In this document: positions 1-6,447 of the stretch, one piece after another | How the letters are laid out: every line of letters begins with the position of its first letter | Position numbering within the stretch: the first letter of the stretch is position 1 | Assembly (NCBI GenBank): GCA_964434585.1 | Contig: CAYSVN010000038.1 | Coordinates: 1-11,377, forward strand | Direction: 5' to 3' | DNA: 11,377 nt | From: CAYSVN01 sp964434585 | GTDB lineage: Bacteria; Patescibacteriota; Gracilibacteria; Peribacterales; Peribacteraceae | Made by a program: the position numbers and the translations under genes | The notes under the pieces: model-generated | The model's input: only the letters and a program-made list of their open reading frames with translations | Told to the model about the DNA's origin: nothing | The model's database searches: none

Positions 1-13
1 CATGATCATAGAG

Positions 14-42
14 AGGATAAGTAATAGTTACTTTCTTCTCAA
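14..42 (-). promoter_or_regulatory. Possible minus-strand promoter for a gene leaving the window on the left
   Basis: On the minus strand TTGAGA (plus positions 42-37) is followed by a 17-nt spacer and TATCCT (19-14). Four bases later comes ATG (9-7), then ATC ATG to the window edge. The -35 matches five of six consensus bases and the -10 four of six. The spacing would put the transcription start at or just inside the ATG, implying a leaderless mRNA. Only three codons are visible, so the gene is unproven. A 6-bp hairpin (AAGTAA at 19-24, TTACTT at 28-33) lies in the spacer. Confidence 0.3.
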
Positions 43-67
43 GTCCTCATGAACCCTAACGTAATAC

Positions 68-95
68 TTGCATAATATTAATAATATGTTATATT
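68..95 (+). promoter_or_regulatory. Predicted promoter of the GHKL-like gene, possibly leaderless
   Basis: TTGCAT (68-73), a 16-nt spacer and TATATT (90-95) form a sigma70-like promoter. The ATG begins six bases after the -10 hexamer, so transcription is predicted to start at the start codon itself. No Shine-Dalgarno sequence lies in front of the ATG, which agrees with a leaderless message. Being AT-rich, the region could give such matches by chance. Confidence 0.45.
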
Positions 96-101
96 AACTT
101 T

Positions 102-965
102 ATGTATGATCACTCATTAAACAAAGATTTAGCCCTTGAACGTATTGGTGCTCCAGACCAGGCAAAATCAATACTAGTTTCTGCAACAGTTCCAGCATCT
201 TTAATTGCATCTACAAAAGCATTATTTGCAATGCGCGAACAGTGTTACCAGTCTGAAGAAAGTTATCGTGAGTTAAGTAATGAGTTTGAAGAATTCTCTG
301 CCCAAAATGCAGATGATGATTATAAATTTCAAGAAACATTTATGCCACCTTTGCGTTCTTATGTTCAGCAATTTGGCGTTAACAACAATTACTATCCACC
401 TTATTTACAGAAAGTTTGGATTGAAGCACGTCACTTATTTTCAGAACTACTACTTAATGGTTATGAGGCTGATGACAATGTTGAAGTTGTAGCTTATGGT
501 ACTAATAAAGGTGGCTTACTTTTAACAGTGGTTGATGGCGGTAAGGGACCACAAGATTCCACACAAGAACGTTGGAGACAGTTCGCGCATGAGCTAAGAC
601 AAGATATTTTGACAATGCCCTTGCAGCAAGCTCATGATCAAGTACTTCCTAAATGTCGTCGTCAAATTGGCTACGCTCCATCAGTTATTAAAAAATCTGA
701 GCATGGCAATGCAACTATTGCTAAAGGTTTTAGAGGTAATGGCATTGTTAATATGATTAATGCTTTTAACTTTAGATTCGGATATGACACTAATGCTAAC
801 TGTCATGCTTTAATGCTACATTCCTTAGACCTTGCCTGTGATGCATTTGAGATTGCTCATAAGGACAAACATAATGATAAACAATACTGTTATAATCATT
901 ATGCGCCACTGCGTGAAGAAATAAGGAACAATGCTACAATTGATGACGCGTTCTCTGATTTGTAA
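102..965 (+). CDS. Unrecognised protein with GHKL (Bergerat-fold) ATPase motifs
   Basis: This 287-aa soluble protein has no signal peptide or membrane segment. I do not recognise the family. Its middle and end carry the three sequence boxes of GHKL ATPases. An N-box-like FSELLLNGYEAD (residues 113-124) has Glu115 and Asn119. A G1-like VVDGGKGP (143-150) follows the DxGxG pattern. A glycine-rich G2-like segment, GFRGNGIVNM (209-218), comes about 60 residues later. The arrangement is like HATPase domains of the SpoIIAB/RsbW or MutL type. There is no histidine-kinase dimerisation box, transmembrane sensor or MutL body. The first 100 residues are helical and acidic and resemble nothing I know. 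The start is chosen because a promoter ends six bases upstream. The ATPase fold is inferred from motifs; the cellular role (anti-sigma-type kinase, chaperone-like or other) is unknown. It is transcribed alone, with 88 bases before the next gene. Confidence 0.8.
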   Translation: MYDHSLNKDLALERIGAPDQAKSILVSATVPASLIASTKALFAMREQCYQSEESYRELSNEFEEFSAQNADDDYKFQETFMPPLRSYVQQFGVNNNYYPPYLQKVWIEARHLFSELLLNGYEADDNVEVVAYGTNKGGLLLTVVDGGKGPQDSTQERWRQFAHELRQDILTMPLQQAHDQVLPKCRRQIGYAPSVIKKSEHGNATIAKGFRGNGIVNMINAFNFRFGYDTNANCHALMLHSLDLACDAFEIAHKDKHNDKQYCYNHYAPLREEIRNNATIDDAFSDL

Positions 966-1022
966 GTATCCAATTTAGTAATAATGGTATCTATTAACTT
1001 TAGACTAAGTTTAATTGAGGGA

Positions 1023-1048
1023 TGGTATAAAAACCTCTATCCTACAAT
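1023..1048 (+). promoter_or_regulatory. Candidate promoter elements of the M16 peptidase gene
   Basis: The 88-bp gap before the peptidase gene holds two -10 candidates. One is an extended element, TG-G-TATAAA (1023-1031), giving a leader of about 16 nt. The other is TACAAT (1043-1048), five bases from the ATG, which would give a leaderless message. Neither has a convincing -35 partner. A weak AT-rich hairpin (about 994-1014) precedes them, and no real terminator of the upstream gene is visible. Confidence 0.3.
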
Positions 1049-1053
1049 CACTT

Positions 1054-2316
1054 ATGTATTCAATAAAACAACTTAAAAACGGACTCCGTATTTTAACAGT
1101 TCCAAGCCAAGGCACCCAAGCAGTAACAGTATTGGTATTTGCAGGAGCAGGCTCCCGCTACGAAACACGGGAAGAACGTGGTATTAGCCACTTTTTAGAG
1201 CACATGTTTTTTAAAGGTGGTAAAAAATATACCAACACTAAAGAGGTTTCTATGGCGATTGATGGTATTGGTGGAGAATTTAATGCGTTTACTGGTAAAG
1301 AATATGCTGGGTACTACGTTAAAGCAGCCGTTGAACACACAGAGCTTGCGTGCGATGTACTAAGTGACATGCTGCTACATGCAACGTTCCCAACAGAAGA
1401 AATTGATAAAGAGCGTGGTGTTATTATGGAAGAAATGAAAATGTACGAAGATACTCCTATGTACCAAGTAGGCTGGCATTTTGAAAACTTGATGTATGGT
1501 GATAACAGCCTAGGCTGGGACACCATTGGTACTAAAGAGCTTATTATGGGTGTTACGCAAGATATGTTTAAAAAGCACCAAGAACAACTTTATGTAACTG
1601 ACAATACTATTGTTGTAATGGCTGGGAATATTACAGAGGATAAAGCGATTGAGTTAGGCGAGCAGTATTTTGGAAAACTACCCAAAGGTGAACGGCAAAC
1701 ATTTGAGCCACATGATGGCTATGGTAACAAGCAAGTACTGCTGCGTACTAAAAAAACGGAGCAGTCGCACTTATGCATTGGCGTACCAGCGTATCCTGCC
1801 CGTAGTAAGCATCAATTTGCACTAAGGCTTCTTAGTGTTATTTTGGGAGGAAATATGAGCTCGCGTATGTTTTTAAACGTACGGGAAGCTAAAGGTCTTT
1901 GCTATTATATTAGAACTGGGGTTGATGAATATAAAGATGCTGGCGAACTAAGCACTAGTGCCGGGGTTGATAAAACGAGGCTTGACGAAGCTATTACCGC
2001 AATTGTCCAGCAGTATAAACTGATTGCAGCTGAAGGTATTACTGCCGATGAGCTAAAACGAGCAAAGGCATATGTGTTAGGGCACATGGCATTAGAATTT
2101 GAAGACAGTGAAGAACTTGCACACTTTTTTGGTAGACAGTCTTTAATTTATGATGAAACTTGGAGCATAGAACAGTACAAAGAAAAATACAGCGCAGTAA
2201 CGGTTGATGAAGTAAATGCCTTAGCGACAGAGTTATTCCAACCAGAGAACTACCGCATGGTAGTGATTGGTGACGAGAGTGATGAAGAGCGATTGAAAGG
2301 ATTGCTTTACGGATAA
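1054..2316 (+). CDS. M16-family zinc peptidase (insulinase/mitochondrial-processing-peptidase type)
   Basis: The 420-aa product has the layout of single-chain M16B peptidases: an N-terminal catalytic half and a C-terminal M16_C half. The inverted zinc motif HFLEH (residues 46-50) supplies His46, the base Glu49 and His50. Glu126, in VIMEEM (122-127), lies 76 residues after His50, the usual spacing for the third ligand. The second half shows the typical GGNMSSRMF, REAKGLCY and later DAGELSTSAG segments (about 267-308). Such enzymes normally form dimers that enclose and cleave short unfolded peptides. No signal peptide is visible, so it is probably cytoplasmic; the substrate is unknown. The frame stays open back to a TTG at 1015, but family proteins begin as MY..KQLKNGLR, so ATG 1054 is preferred. 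No Shine-Dalgarno sequence precedes it. It is followed at once by an intrinsic terminator, so it is probably monocistronic. Confidence 0.93.
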   Translation: MYSIKQLKNGLRILTVPSQGTQAVTVLVFAGAGSRYETREERGISHFLEHMFFKGGKKYTNTKEVSMAIDGIGGEFNAFTGKEYAGYYVKAAVEHTELACDVLSDMLLHATFPTEEIDKERGVIMEEMKMYEDTPMYQVGWHFENLMYGDNSLGWDTIGTKELIMGVTQDMFKKHQEQLYVTDNTIVVMAGNITEDKAIELGEQYFGKLPKGERQTFEPHDGYGNKQVLLRTKKTEQSHLCIGVPAYPARSKHQFALRLLSVILGGNMSSRMFLNVREAKGLCYYIRTGVDEYKDAGELSTSAGVDKTRLDEAITAIVQQYKLIAAEGITADELKRAKAYVLGHMALEFEDSEELAHFFGRQSLIYDETWSIEQYKEKYSAVTVDEVNALATELFQPENYRMVVIGDESDEERLKGLLYG

Positions 2317-2332
2317 TATTACCCCAATGAGA

Positions 2333-2356
2333 GCATCCCTTGCGGATGCGGTTTTT
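2333..2356 (+). terminator. Rho-independent terminator after the M16 gene
   Basis: GCATCC (2333-2338) pairs with GGATGC (2344-2349) around the loop CTTGC. After GG comes a run of five T (2352-2356). It lies 17 bases after the peptidase stop codon and is in the right orientation to end that transcript. Confidence 0.7.
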
Positions 2357-2381
2357 AATAAAACGCACCCATAAAGGGTGC
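2357..2381 (-). terminator. Opposed terminator-like hairpin, minus-strand orientation
   Basis: GCACCC (2365-2370) pairs with GGGTGC (2376-2381) around ATAAA. Read on the minus strand, the stem is followed by GTTTTATT. Both flanking genes run on the plus strand, so nothing nearby needs a minus-strand terminator. On plus-strand RNA this hairpin would sit just before the Shine-Dalgarno sequence. Confidence 0.45.
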
Positions 2382-2387
2382 TCTCTT

Positions 2388-2497
2388 GGAGGTAATGTAT
2401 TATGATGTTTGTGTATGCAAAAAATTCGAGAAAATTTGGCATTGATACTCTTGGCTTTACTGCCACTACATGCCTTACTGATAACCGTTGGTACTAA
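2388..2497 (+). other. Strong Shine-Dalgarno sequence feeding a 31-codon overlapping reading frame
   Basis: GGAGG (2388-2392) is the only clear Shine-Dalgarno sequence in the window. It is correctly spaced for the tandem ATG ATG at 2402-2407, not for the membrane-protein start at 2415. The frame from 2402 runs 31 codons to TAA at 2495-2497 and overlaps the start of the next gene out of frame. The peptide resembles nothing I know. It could be a leader peptide, or a start site used by ribosomes that then reach the main gene. It may also be chance. Confidence 0.3.
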
Positions 2498-3764
2498 ACT
2501 TATTGCAGGACCTAACCAGGCGCCGCTAACAGTACTTGCTTTATGGAAAGAGGTTTTGCTGCTCCTTATTTTTGGGCTTTGTTTTTTAGAGTGGATTCAA
2601 AAACCTCATTGGAAGTTATCAAAAAAAATAAGCTGGTGTAGCGGTCTGTTTATCACACTAGCTTTACTAGTATCTGGATGGCAACTACTTAGCAATGACA
2701 CTTACAGTATTAAACATATTATCTTTGGTGCAAAGTACTCTCTACTACCTATTATTATTTTACTGGCTTGTTCGCAAGTACAATGGTCTCAACAATTTTT
2801 TAAAAAAACATTACCAATATTTGTACACGTCGGCTTCTTTATTGCCAGTTACGGAATCATTAGTTACTTACTACCACCTAGCTGGTTTGCTTGGCTGGGC
2901 TATAACGAACTACACTCTGTGTATGAAGCCAGTGGACCCTTGGCGCCCTTTCAACAGCTTGGTGGTATGGATTTACGCCGCCTACAAAGTACACTTAGCG
3001 GCCCTAACCAGGCTGGATTGTGGCTACTAATACCATGGACTATTACCTTACTTGGAGTATTTAAAAACTTTAAACTTAAGCCTATTTTACTGTTTGGACT
3101 GTTTGATATTGCTCTTTTTTTAACGTTTTCGCGCTCTGCATGGGTGGCAGCATTTGTAATATTTTTAATATTGCTTTGGCAACACCGTAACCAGTACTAC
3201 CCTGTTATACAAAAACTTCTTAAAAAAATTCTATGGGCTGCTGGTATTACCAGTGTGTGCGTGGTACTTATTGCTAGCGTCCTTAGGCCAGACTCTACCC
3301 GCGACCATATTCAAAAACCAATGGCTGCTATTGCAGAAATTATACGTTACCCACTCGGGCAAGGCCTTGGTGCTGCCGGCCCTGCTAGTAACCGTGTTAA
3401 CGATACTTGCCTTACATTTAATGCTGGGGCAGATGTTACCTGGGCGCAGGCACACCCTGACCTTTGTATTTTTGTTAACAATAAACAGGTGCAACCAGAA
3501 GCTGCTTGTAGTTGTCCTAACCTACCAGAAAACTGGTACTTACAAATGGGGATAGAATTTGGATTACTTGGCTTTGTTTTATGGATACTGTTACTTTGGT
3601 TTATTCTTAAAGAGCGTTTCAAAATTTGGTTTATATCGTTACCATTTTTAGGTGTTTGTATTGCAAGTATGTTTTTACATAGCTGGGAAAGCAGTGCGGT
3701 TATGATAACAATGTGGCTCCTTATTGCTGCCTCTTTTTATAAATCCGACTCTTCATCATTATGA
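2415..3764 (+). CDS. O-antigen ligase/polymerase-like multi-pass membrane protein (Wzy_C family)
   Basis: The 449-aa product is mostly hydrophobic, with roughly ten to twelve membrane segments. It shows the family pattern: an arginine-led TLSGPNQAG segment (188-201), the FSRSAW motif (238-243) ending a helix, then GQGLGAAG (315-322) opening the large outside loop, which closes with ENWYLQMGIEFGLLG (372-386). Such proteins join or polymerise lipid-linked glycans at the outer face of the cytoplasmic membrane. The usual His-Asn of the last motif is Glu-Asn here. The loop holds four cysteines (332, 351, 365, 367), suggesting disulfides. ATG 2415 is chosen because it gives a normal hydrophobic N-terminus; TTG 2409 adds only two residues. 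TATGAT at 2401-2406 could be a -10 element giving a leaderless message. Its TGA overlaps the next start as ATGA, so the two genes are probably translated together. Confidence 0.85.
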   Translation: MQKIRENLALILLALLPLHALLITVGTKLIAGPNQAPLTVLALWKEVLLLLIFGLCFLEWIQKPHWKLSKKISWCSGLFITLALLVSGWQLLSNDTYSIKHIIFGAKYSLLPIIILLACSQVQWSQQFFKKTLPIFVHVGFFIASYGIISYLLPPSWFAWLGYNELHSVYEASGPLAPFQQLGGMDLRRLQSTLSGPNQAGLWLLIPWTITLLGVFKNFKLKPILLFGLFDIALFLTFSRSAWVAAFVIFLILLWQHRNQYYPVIQKLLKKILWAAGITSVCVVLIASVLRPDSTRDHIQKPMAAIAEIIRYPLGQGLGAAGPASNRVNDTCLTFNAGADVTWAQAHPDLCIFVNNKQVQPEAACSCPNLPENWYLQMGIEFGLLGFVLWILLLWFILKERFKIWFISLPFLGVCIASMFLHSWESSAVMITMWLLIAASFYKSDSSSL

Positions 3765-4732
3765 AAAAATTATTAGTAGCCATGGTTGCATTTGCAGCCT
3801 TACTGCCATTTGGATTCCAACAATCATCTGCGCTTAGCTGCCTTTACCAAACTCCCCAAGAGCGTTTTGACAACGCACATGTGGTGTATTCTGCAACAGC
3901 TGTTTCTGTTATTGAGTCGCAGGATGGTAGTCATCACTGGGCTGTTACGATTGGTACTATTTACAAAAATAATTCTGAGCATTTTACATTGGCAGAAATA
4001 TTTGATAAACCATGGGATGGTACCACTAACCCTTCAACAAGGCTGCAAGCAGGAGAGGATTATTTATTTTATCTAGATGGCAACAATAGTCTAAATGCTT
4101 GTAACTACCCTACAAAAAAGGCTGATGTAGCTGAGGAGGAATGGCAGATGCTAGGAAATGGAAATCCTAATATTGAATTTGAACCATTTAGTGATGTGTC
4201 AGGTGATTACCCTTATCTAGAGGCAATTAATTGGGCACAGCAACAATATATTGTTGCTGGTTATAGCGATGGTACCTTTAAGCCGAATGCCACTGTAAAT
4301 AGAGCAGAATTTTCTAAAATTTTGCTAGAGTATCTACCCGATACTACTATTATGGTTAACCCTGTTTGCACGCTTTCTTCTACACCATCTGATGTTGTAC
4401 AAGATAGCTGGTACTTTAACTATGTTTGCACTGCTATTAATGGAGGATTTTTACGTGGCTACCCCGATGGAACTTTTAAGCCAGCACAAACCATTAATTT
4501 TGCCGAAGCAGCAGTTATTATTGATAGAATGATTTTACAAGCAGAATTTTGCATAGGCGATGATGGTTGGTTTAGTGAAACCAAATGTCCTGCTAGTAAA
4601 GTTTGGTACCAAGCATCGCTCGATAGACTAAAACAAAAAATTAGCATTCCAGCTAGTATTACTTCTCCCGAACATGCTATTACCAGAAGTGAAATGGTTG
4701 AGCTTCTTTGGAGACTACAGAAGAGTGTATAA
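3761..4732 (+). CDS. Secreted protein with NTR/TIMP-like domain and three SLH repeats
   Basis: The 323-aa product starts with a signal peptide (residues 1 to about 24, cleavage likely after SSA), leaving Cys27 near the mature N-terminus. Residues 27-131 look like bacterial NTR/TIMP-like domains: a leading cysteine, PQERFDNAHVVYSATAVSV (32-50), GEDYLFYLDG (98-107) and a closing cysteine (114). Three S-layer-homology repeats follow, at about 143-193 (AGYSDGTFKP), 208-258 (RGYPDGTFKP) and 280-321 (worn, ending ITRSEMVELLWRL). SLH repeats usually hold proteins to cell-wall polymers, so it is probably displayed on the surface. Six cysteines (27, 114, 203, 223, 264, 276) could form disulfides. The start overlaps the upstream stop as ATGA and has no Shine-Dalgarno sequence, so translation is probably coupled to the glycan ligase-like gene. 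That gene might make or attach the polymer this protein binds; this is inference. Confidence 0.85.
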   Translation: MKKLLVAMVAFAALLPFGFQQSSALSCLYQTPQERFDNAHVVYSATAVSVIESQDGSHHWAVTIGTIYKNNSEHFTLAEIFDKPWDGTTNPSTRLQAGEDYLFYLDGNNSLNACNYPTKKADVAEEEWQMLGNGNPNIEFEPFSDVSGDYPYLEAINWAQQQYIVAGYSDGTFKPNATVNRAEFSKILLEYLPDTTIMVNPVCTLSSTPSDVVQDSWYFNYVCTAINGGFLRGYPDGTFKPAQTINFAEAAVIIDRMILQAEFCIGDDGWFSETKCPASKVWYQASLDRLKQKISIPASITSPEHAITRSEMVELLWRLQKSV

Positions 4733-4733
4733 G

Positions 4734-4907
4734 CTAAATTACTCCAAATACTTTTAGGCCAATTAGTATAATTCCAGCAATAATTAATAGAATAATAATT
4801 CCAATAATAATAACTGCCCACCAAATACGGGCTTTGTATTTTTCTATATCTATCCCAAAAAAGTTTTTAAGAATAAAGCCAGCAACTACCCACAGTACTG
4901 CGTGCAT
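4734..4907 (-). CDS. 57-aa membrane protein overlapping the gpmI stop codon
   Basis: This small frame is read from ATG (4907-4905) to TAG (4736-4734). It has a hydrophobic stretch at residues 1-17, a short polar part with basic residues (IEKYKARI, 21-28), and a long Ile/Leu/Gly-rich segment (29-57) that should span the membrane. Its ATG shares one base with the TAA of gpmI (TAATG), the usual sign of coupled translation, so it is probably the second gene of a gpmI operon. Its stop lies one base from the stop of the facing SLH gene, leaving no room for a terminator. I do not recognise the family. Tight coupling, the exact fit between two stops and a clean membrane segment argue that it is real; the low-complexity composition argues some caution. 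Confidence 0.65.
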   Translation of the reverse strand: MHAVLWVVAGFILKNFFGIDIEKYKARIWWAVIIIGIIILLIIAGIILIGLKVFGVI

Positions 4908-6412
4908 TATTGCATTTCGGAAGGAATATCTAACCCAAGAATGTTAAGACAAAGTGGGGCAATGTCTTTAAGGCCAGTAAGAGGTTCTAGGTCTGACTGG
5001 GTAATAACATCTGACTTAACAAAGGTCTGAATTTGGCTGGTAGTATGGCTTGGATTTGCAGTCTCACCGTCATCTAGCAACATACATTCTGCATTACCAT
5101 GGTCGGATGTAATAATGTAATCATAGCCACTACTTTCTAACGCTGGCAGTAACTCTGTCAATTTTTTATCGATGGTCTCACACGCAATTACTGCAGAATC
5201 TAGCTGCCCACCATGGCCTACTAAATCTGGATTAGGATAATTTAAAACAATAAAATCATGCTCTTGTTTTTTAATCTCTATCATTGCTTTTTTGGTTAAT
5301 TCTGCACTACTCATTTCTGGAGTTACCGCATAGTTCGATACTTTTGGGGACTCAATCATCATACGTGTTTCCCCTTTGTATGGTTTGTGATGTTGTGAGT
5401 TAAAGAAAAATGTTACATGGGCAAATTTATCTGTTTCGGTAATACGTAATTGCTTTAGTCCTGCGTTTGCAATAATGGACCCCAGGTTGTTATGCACGGT
5501 TGCCGGTGGAAACGCTATTGGTAAATGGTCTGAATATGGACCAATACAGGTTACATCTTTCACACGCACTTTGCGTGGGAATTCACGAAAATCTTCCTGC
5601 TCTAATGCCTCGACAATTTGAATCATTCTATCACTTCTAAAATCAAGCATTATCACAATACTTTCTTCTTTTATTGCTTCAAACTCTTTGGTTTTTACTG
5701 GGCGAATGTAATAGTCTGTATCTTCTAATTCTGGAGCTTCTACGTACCATCTTTTTACAGCATCTTGCAGATTTTCTATTTCTTCTCCTTGGCCATCTAT
5801 CATTAAATCGTACGAAACTTTTGTTCTATCTGCGTATTGTTTATCTCTATCCATCGCAAAATACCTGCCTACTAACGAGGCAACCACACCAAGCTTCTGT
5901 TCGTCTATTTCTTTTTCTAGCAACGCAAAGTCGGTACAAAAATACTGCTCTGGCATATCGCGTCCATCGCTCACTAAGTGTAAATATACCTGCTTAACAT
6001 TTTTTTGTTTTGCTAGGCGCAACATTGCATGAAAATGCTCAGAAAAACTATGAACCCCTCCCGAAGAATACATTCCAAATAAATGTAATGGCTTATCTTG
6101 TTTTACTGCCCTTTCGCAGGCTGCAACTAAAATTTTATTTTCGTAAAATGCGCCAGTTTTAATGGCTTGATTAATTTCCTCTAGCGGTTGCCACACAATG
6201 CGTCCTGCACCCATGGTTAAATGTCCTGGTTCGCTGGCGCCTTGTTGACCTTCTGGCAGTCCTACAGCATTGCCCGAGGCATCCATTAAACAGTTAGGTA
6301 CTGTTTGTTCGAGATTATCGATAAATGGTGTACTGGCAAGCGTGCGAGCATTTCCTGGTCCTGGCTCGGCTACACCAAAGCCATCAATGATGATAAGAGC
6401 TAGTTTTTTCAT
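4907..6412 (-). CDS. gpmI: 2,3-bisphosphoglycerate-independent phosphoglycerate mutase
   Basis: This enzyme interconverts 3- and 2-phosphoglycerate in glycolysis, using two manganese ions and a phosphoserine intermediate, in the cytoplasm. The 501-aa length is close to the family norm. Residues seen are the metal ligand Asp10 in IIIDGFG, the nucleophile Ser60 in GASEPGH (58-64), GGVHSFSEH and DGRD, GRYFAMDRD, DFRSDR in the transferase half, KFAHVTFFFN, and NPDLVGH, SDHGNAE and SHTT, which carry the remaining metal ligands. The nucleophile loop is usually GNSEVGH, so Asn to Ala and Val to Pro changes are present, but catalysis should survive. It is read leftward and followed by a coupled 57-aa membrane protein. 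No Shine-Dalgarno sequence precedes the ATG. A promoter overlaps one end of an upstream inverted repeat. Confidence 0.96.
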   Translation of the reverse strand: MKKLALIIIDGFGVAEPGPGNARTLASTPFIDNLEQTVPNCLMDASGNAVGLPEGQQGASEPGHLTMGAGRIVWQPLEEINQAIKTGAFYENKILVAACERAVKQDKPLHLFGMYSSGGVHSFSEHFHAMLRLAKQKNVKQVYLHLVSDGRDMPEQYFCTDFALLEKEIDEQKLGVVASLVGRYFAMDRDKQYADRTKVSYDLMIDGQGEEIENLQDAVKRWYVEAPELEDTDYYIRPVKTKEFEAIKEESIVIMLDFRSDRMIQIVEALEQEDFREFPRKVRVKDVTCIGPYSDHLPIAFPPATVHNNLGSIIANAGLKQLRITETDKFAHVTFFFNSQHHKPYKGETRMMIESPKVSNYAVTPEMSSAELTKKAMIEIKKQEHDFIVLNYPNPDLVGHGGQLDSAVIACETIDKKLTELLPALESSGYDYIITSDHGNAECMLLDDGETANPSHTTSQIQTFVKSDVITQSDLEPLTGLKDIAPLCLNILGLDIPSEMQ

Positions 6413-6418
6413 AGGGTT

Positions 6419-6447
6419 ATGATGCTTGTTGCATTGTATAAGGTCAA
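6419..6447 (-). promoter_or_regulatory. Predicted gpmI promoter
   Basis: On the minus strand TTGACC (6447-6442), a 17-nt spacer and CATCAT (6424-6419) end six bases before the gpmI ATG, again suggesting a leaderless message. A competing -10, TACAAT (about 6437-6432), matches better but lacks a good -35 and would leave a leader of about 12-15 nt without a Shine-Dalgarno sequence. The -35 overlaps the end of the inverted repeat at 6443-6523. Confidence 0.4.

Larger units (their letters stand above)
2319..2395. repeat. 77-bp imperfect inverted repeat made of two opposed hairpins
   Basis: The outer arms pair TTACC (2319-2323) with GGTAA (2391-2395), CCAA (2324-2327) with TTGG (2386-2389), and GAGAGCA (2329-2335) with TGCTCTC (2379-2385), with single-base bulges. 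Inside are two separate hairpins, 2333-2349 and 2365-2381, each followed on its own strand by a T tract. The whole block therefore reads almost the same on both strands. The right arm contains the GGAGG Shine-Dalgarno sequence (2388-2392), so the long-range fold would hide it. It may be a two-way terminator, a leader-RNA switch or a small repeat element. The sequence alone cannot decide. Confidence 0.75.

Noticed and set aside
1015..1053. TTG 1015 as start of the M16 gene, adding 13 residues
   Set aside because: Homologues begin near KQLKNGLR; ATG 1054 gives that start, and the extra residues lack a Shine-Dalgarno sequence.
2039..2466. Minus-strand frames of 109 and 77 aa over the M16 end and inverted repeat
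   Set aside because: They run antisense to a conserved peptidase and through two hairpins; no family features are seen.
3490..3530. Zinc-binding motif from the clustered cysteines of the ligase-like protein
   Set aside because: The spacing fits no zinc motif I know, and the loop is predicted outside the cell, where disulfides are likelier.
4459..4824. 121-aa minus-strand frame over the end of the SLH gene
   Set aside because: It is out of frame with the 57-aa gene, overlaps the SLH repeats antisense and has a Tyr/Asn-rich N-terminus typical of AT-rich shadow frames.
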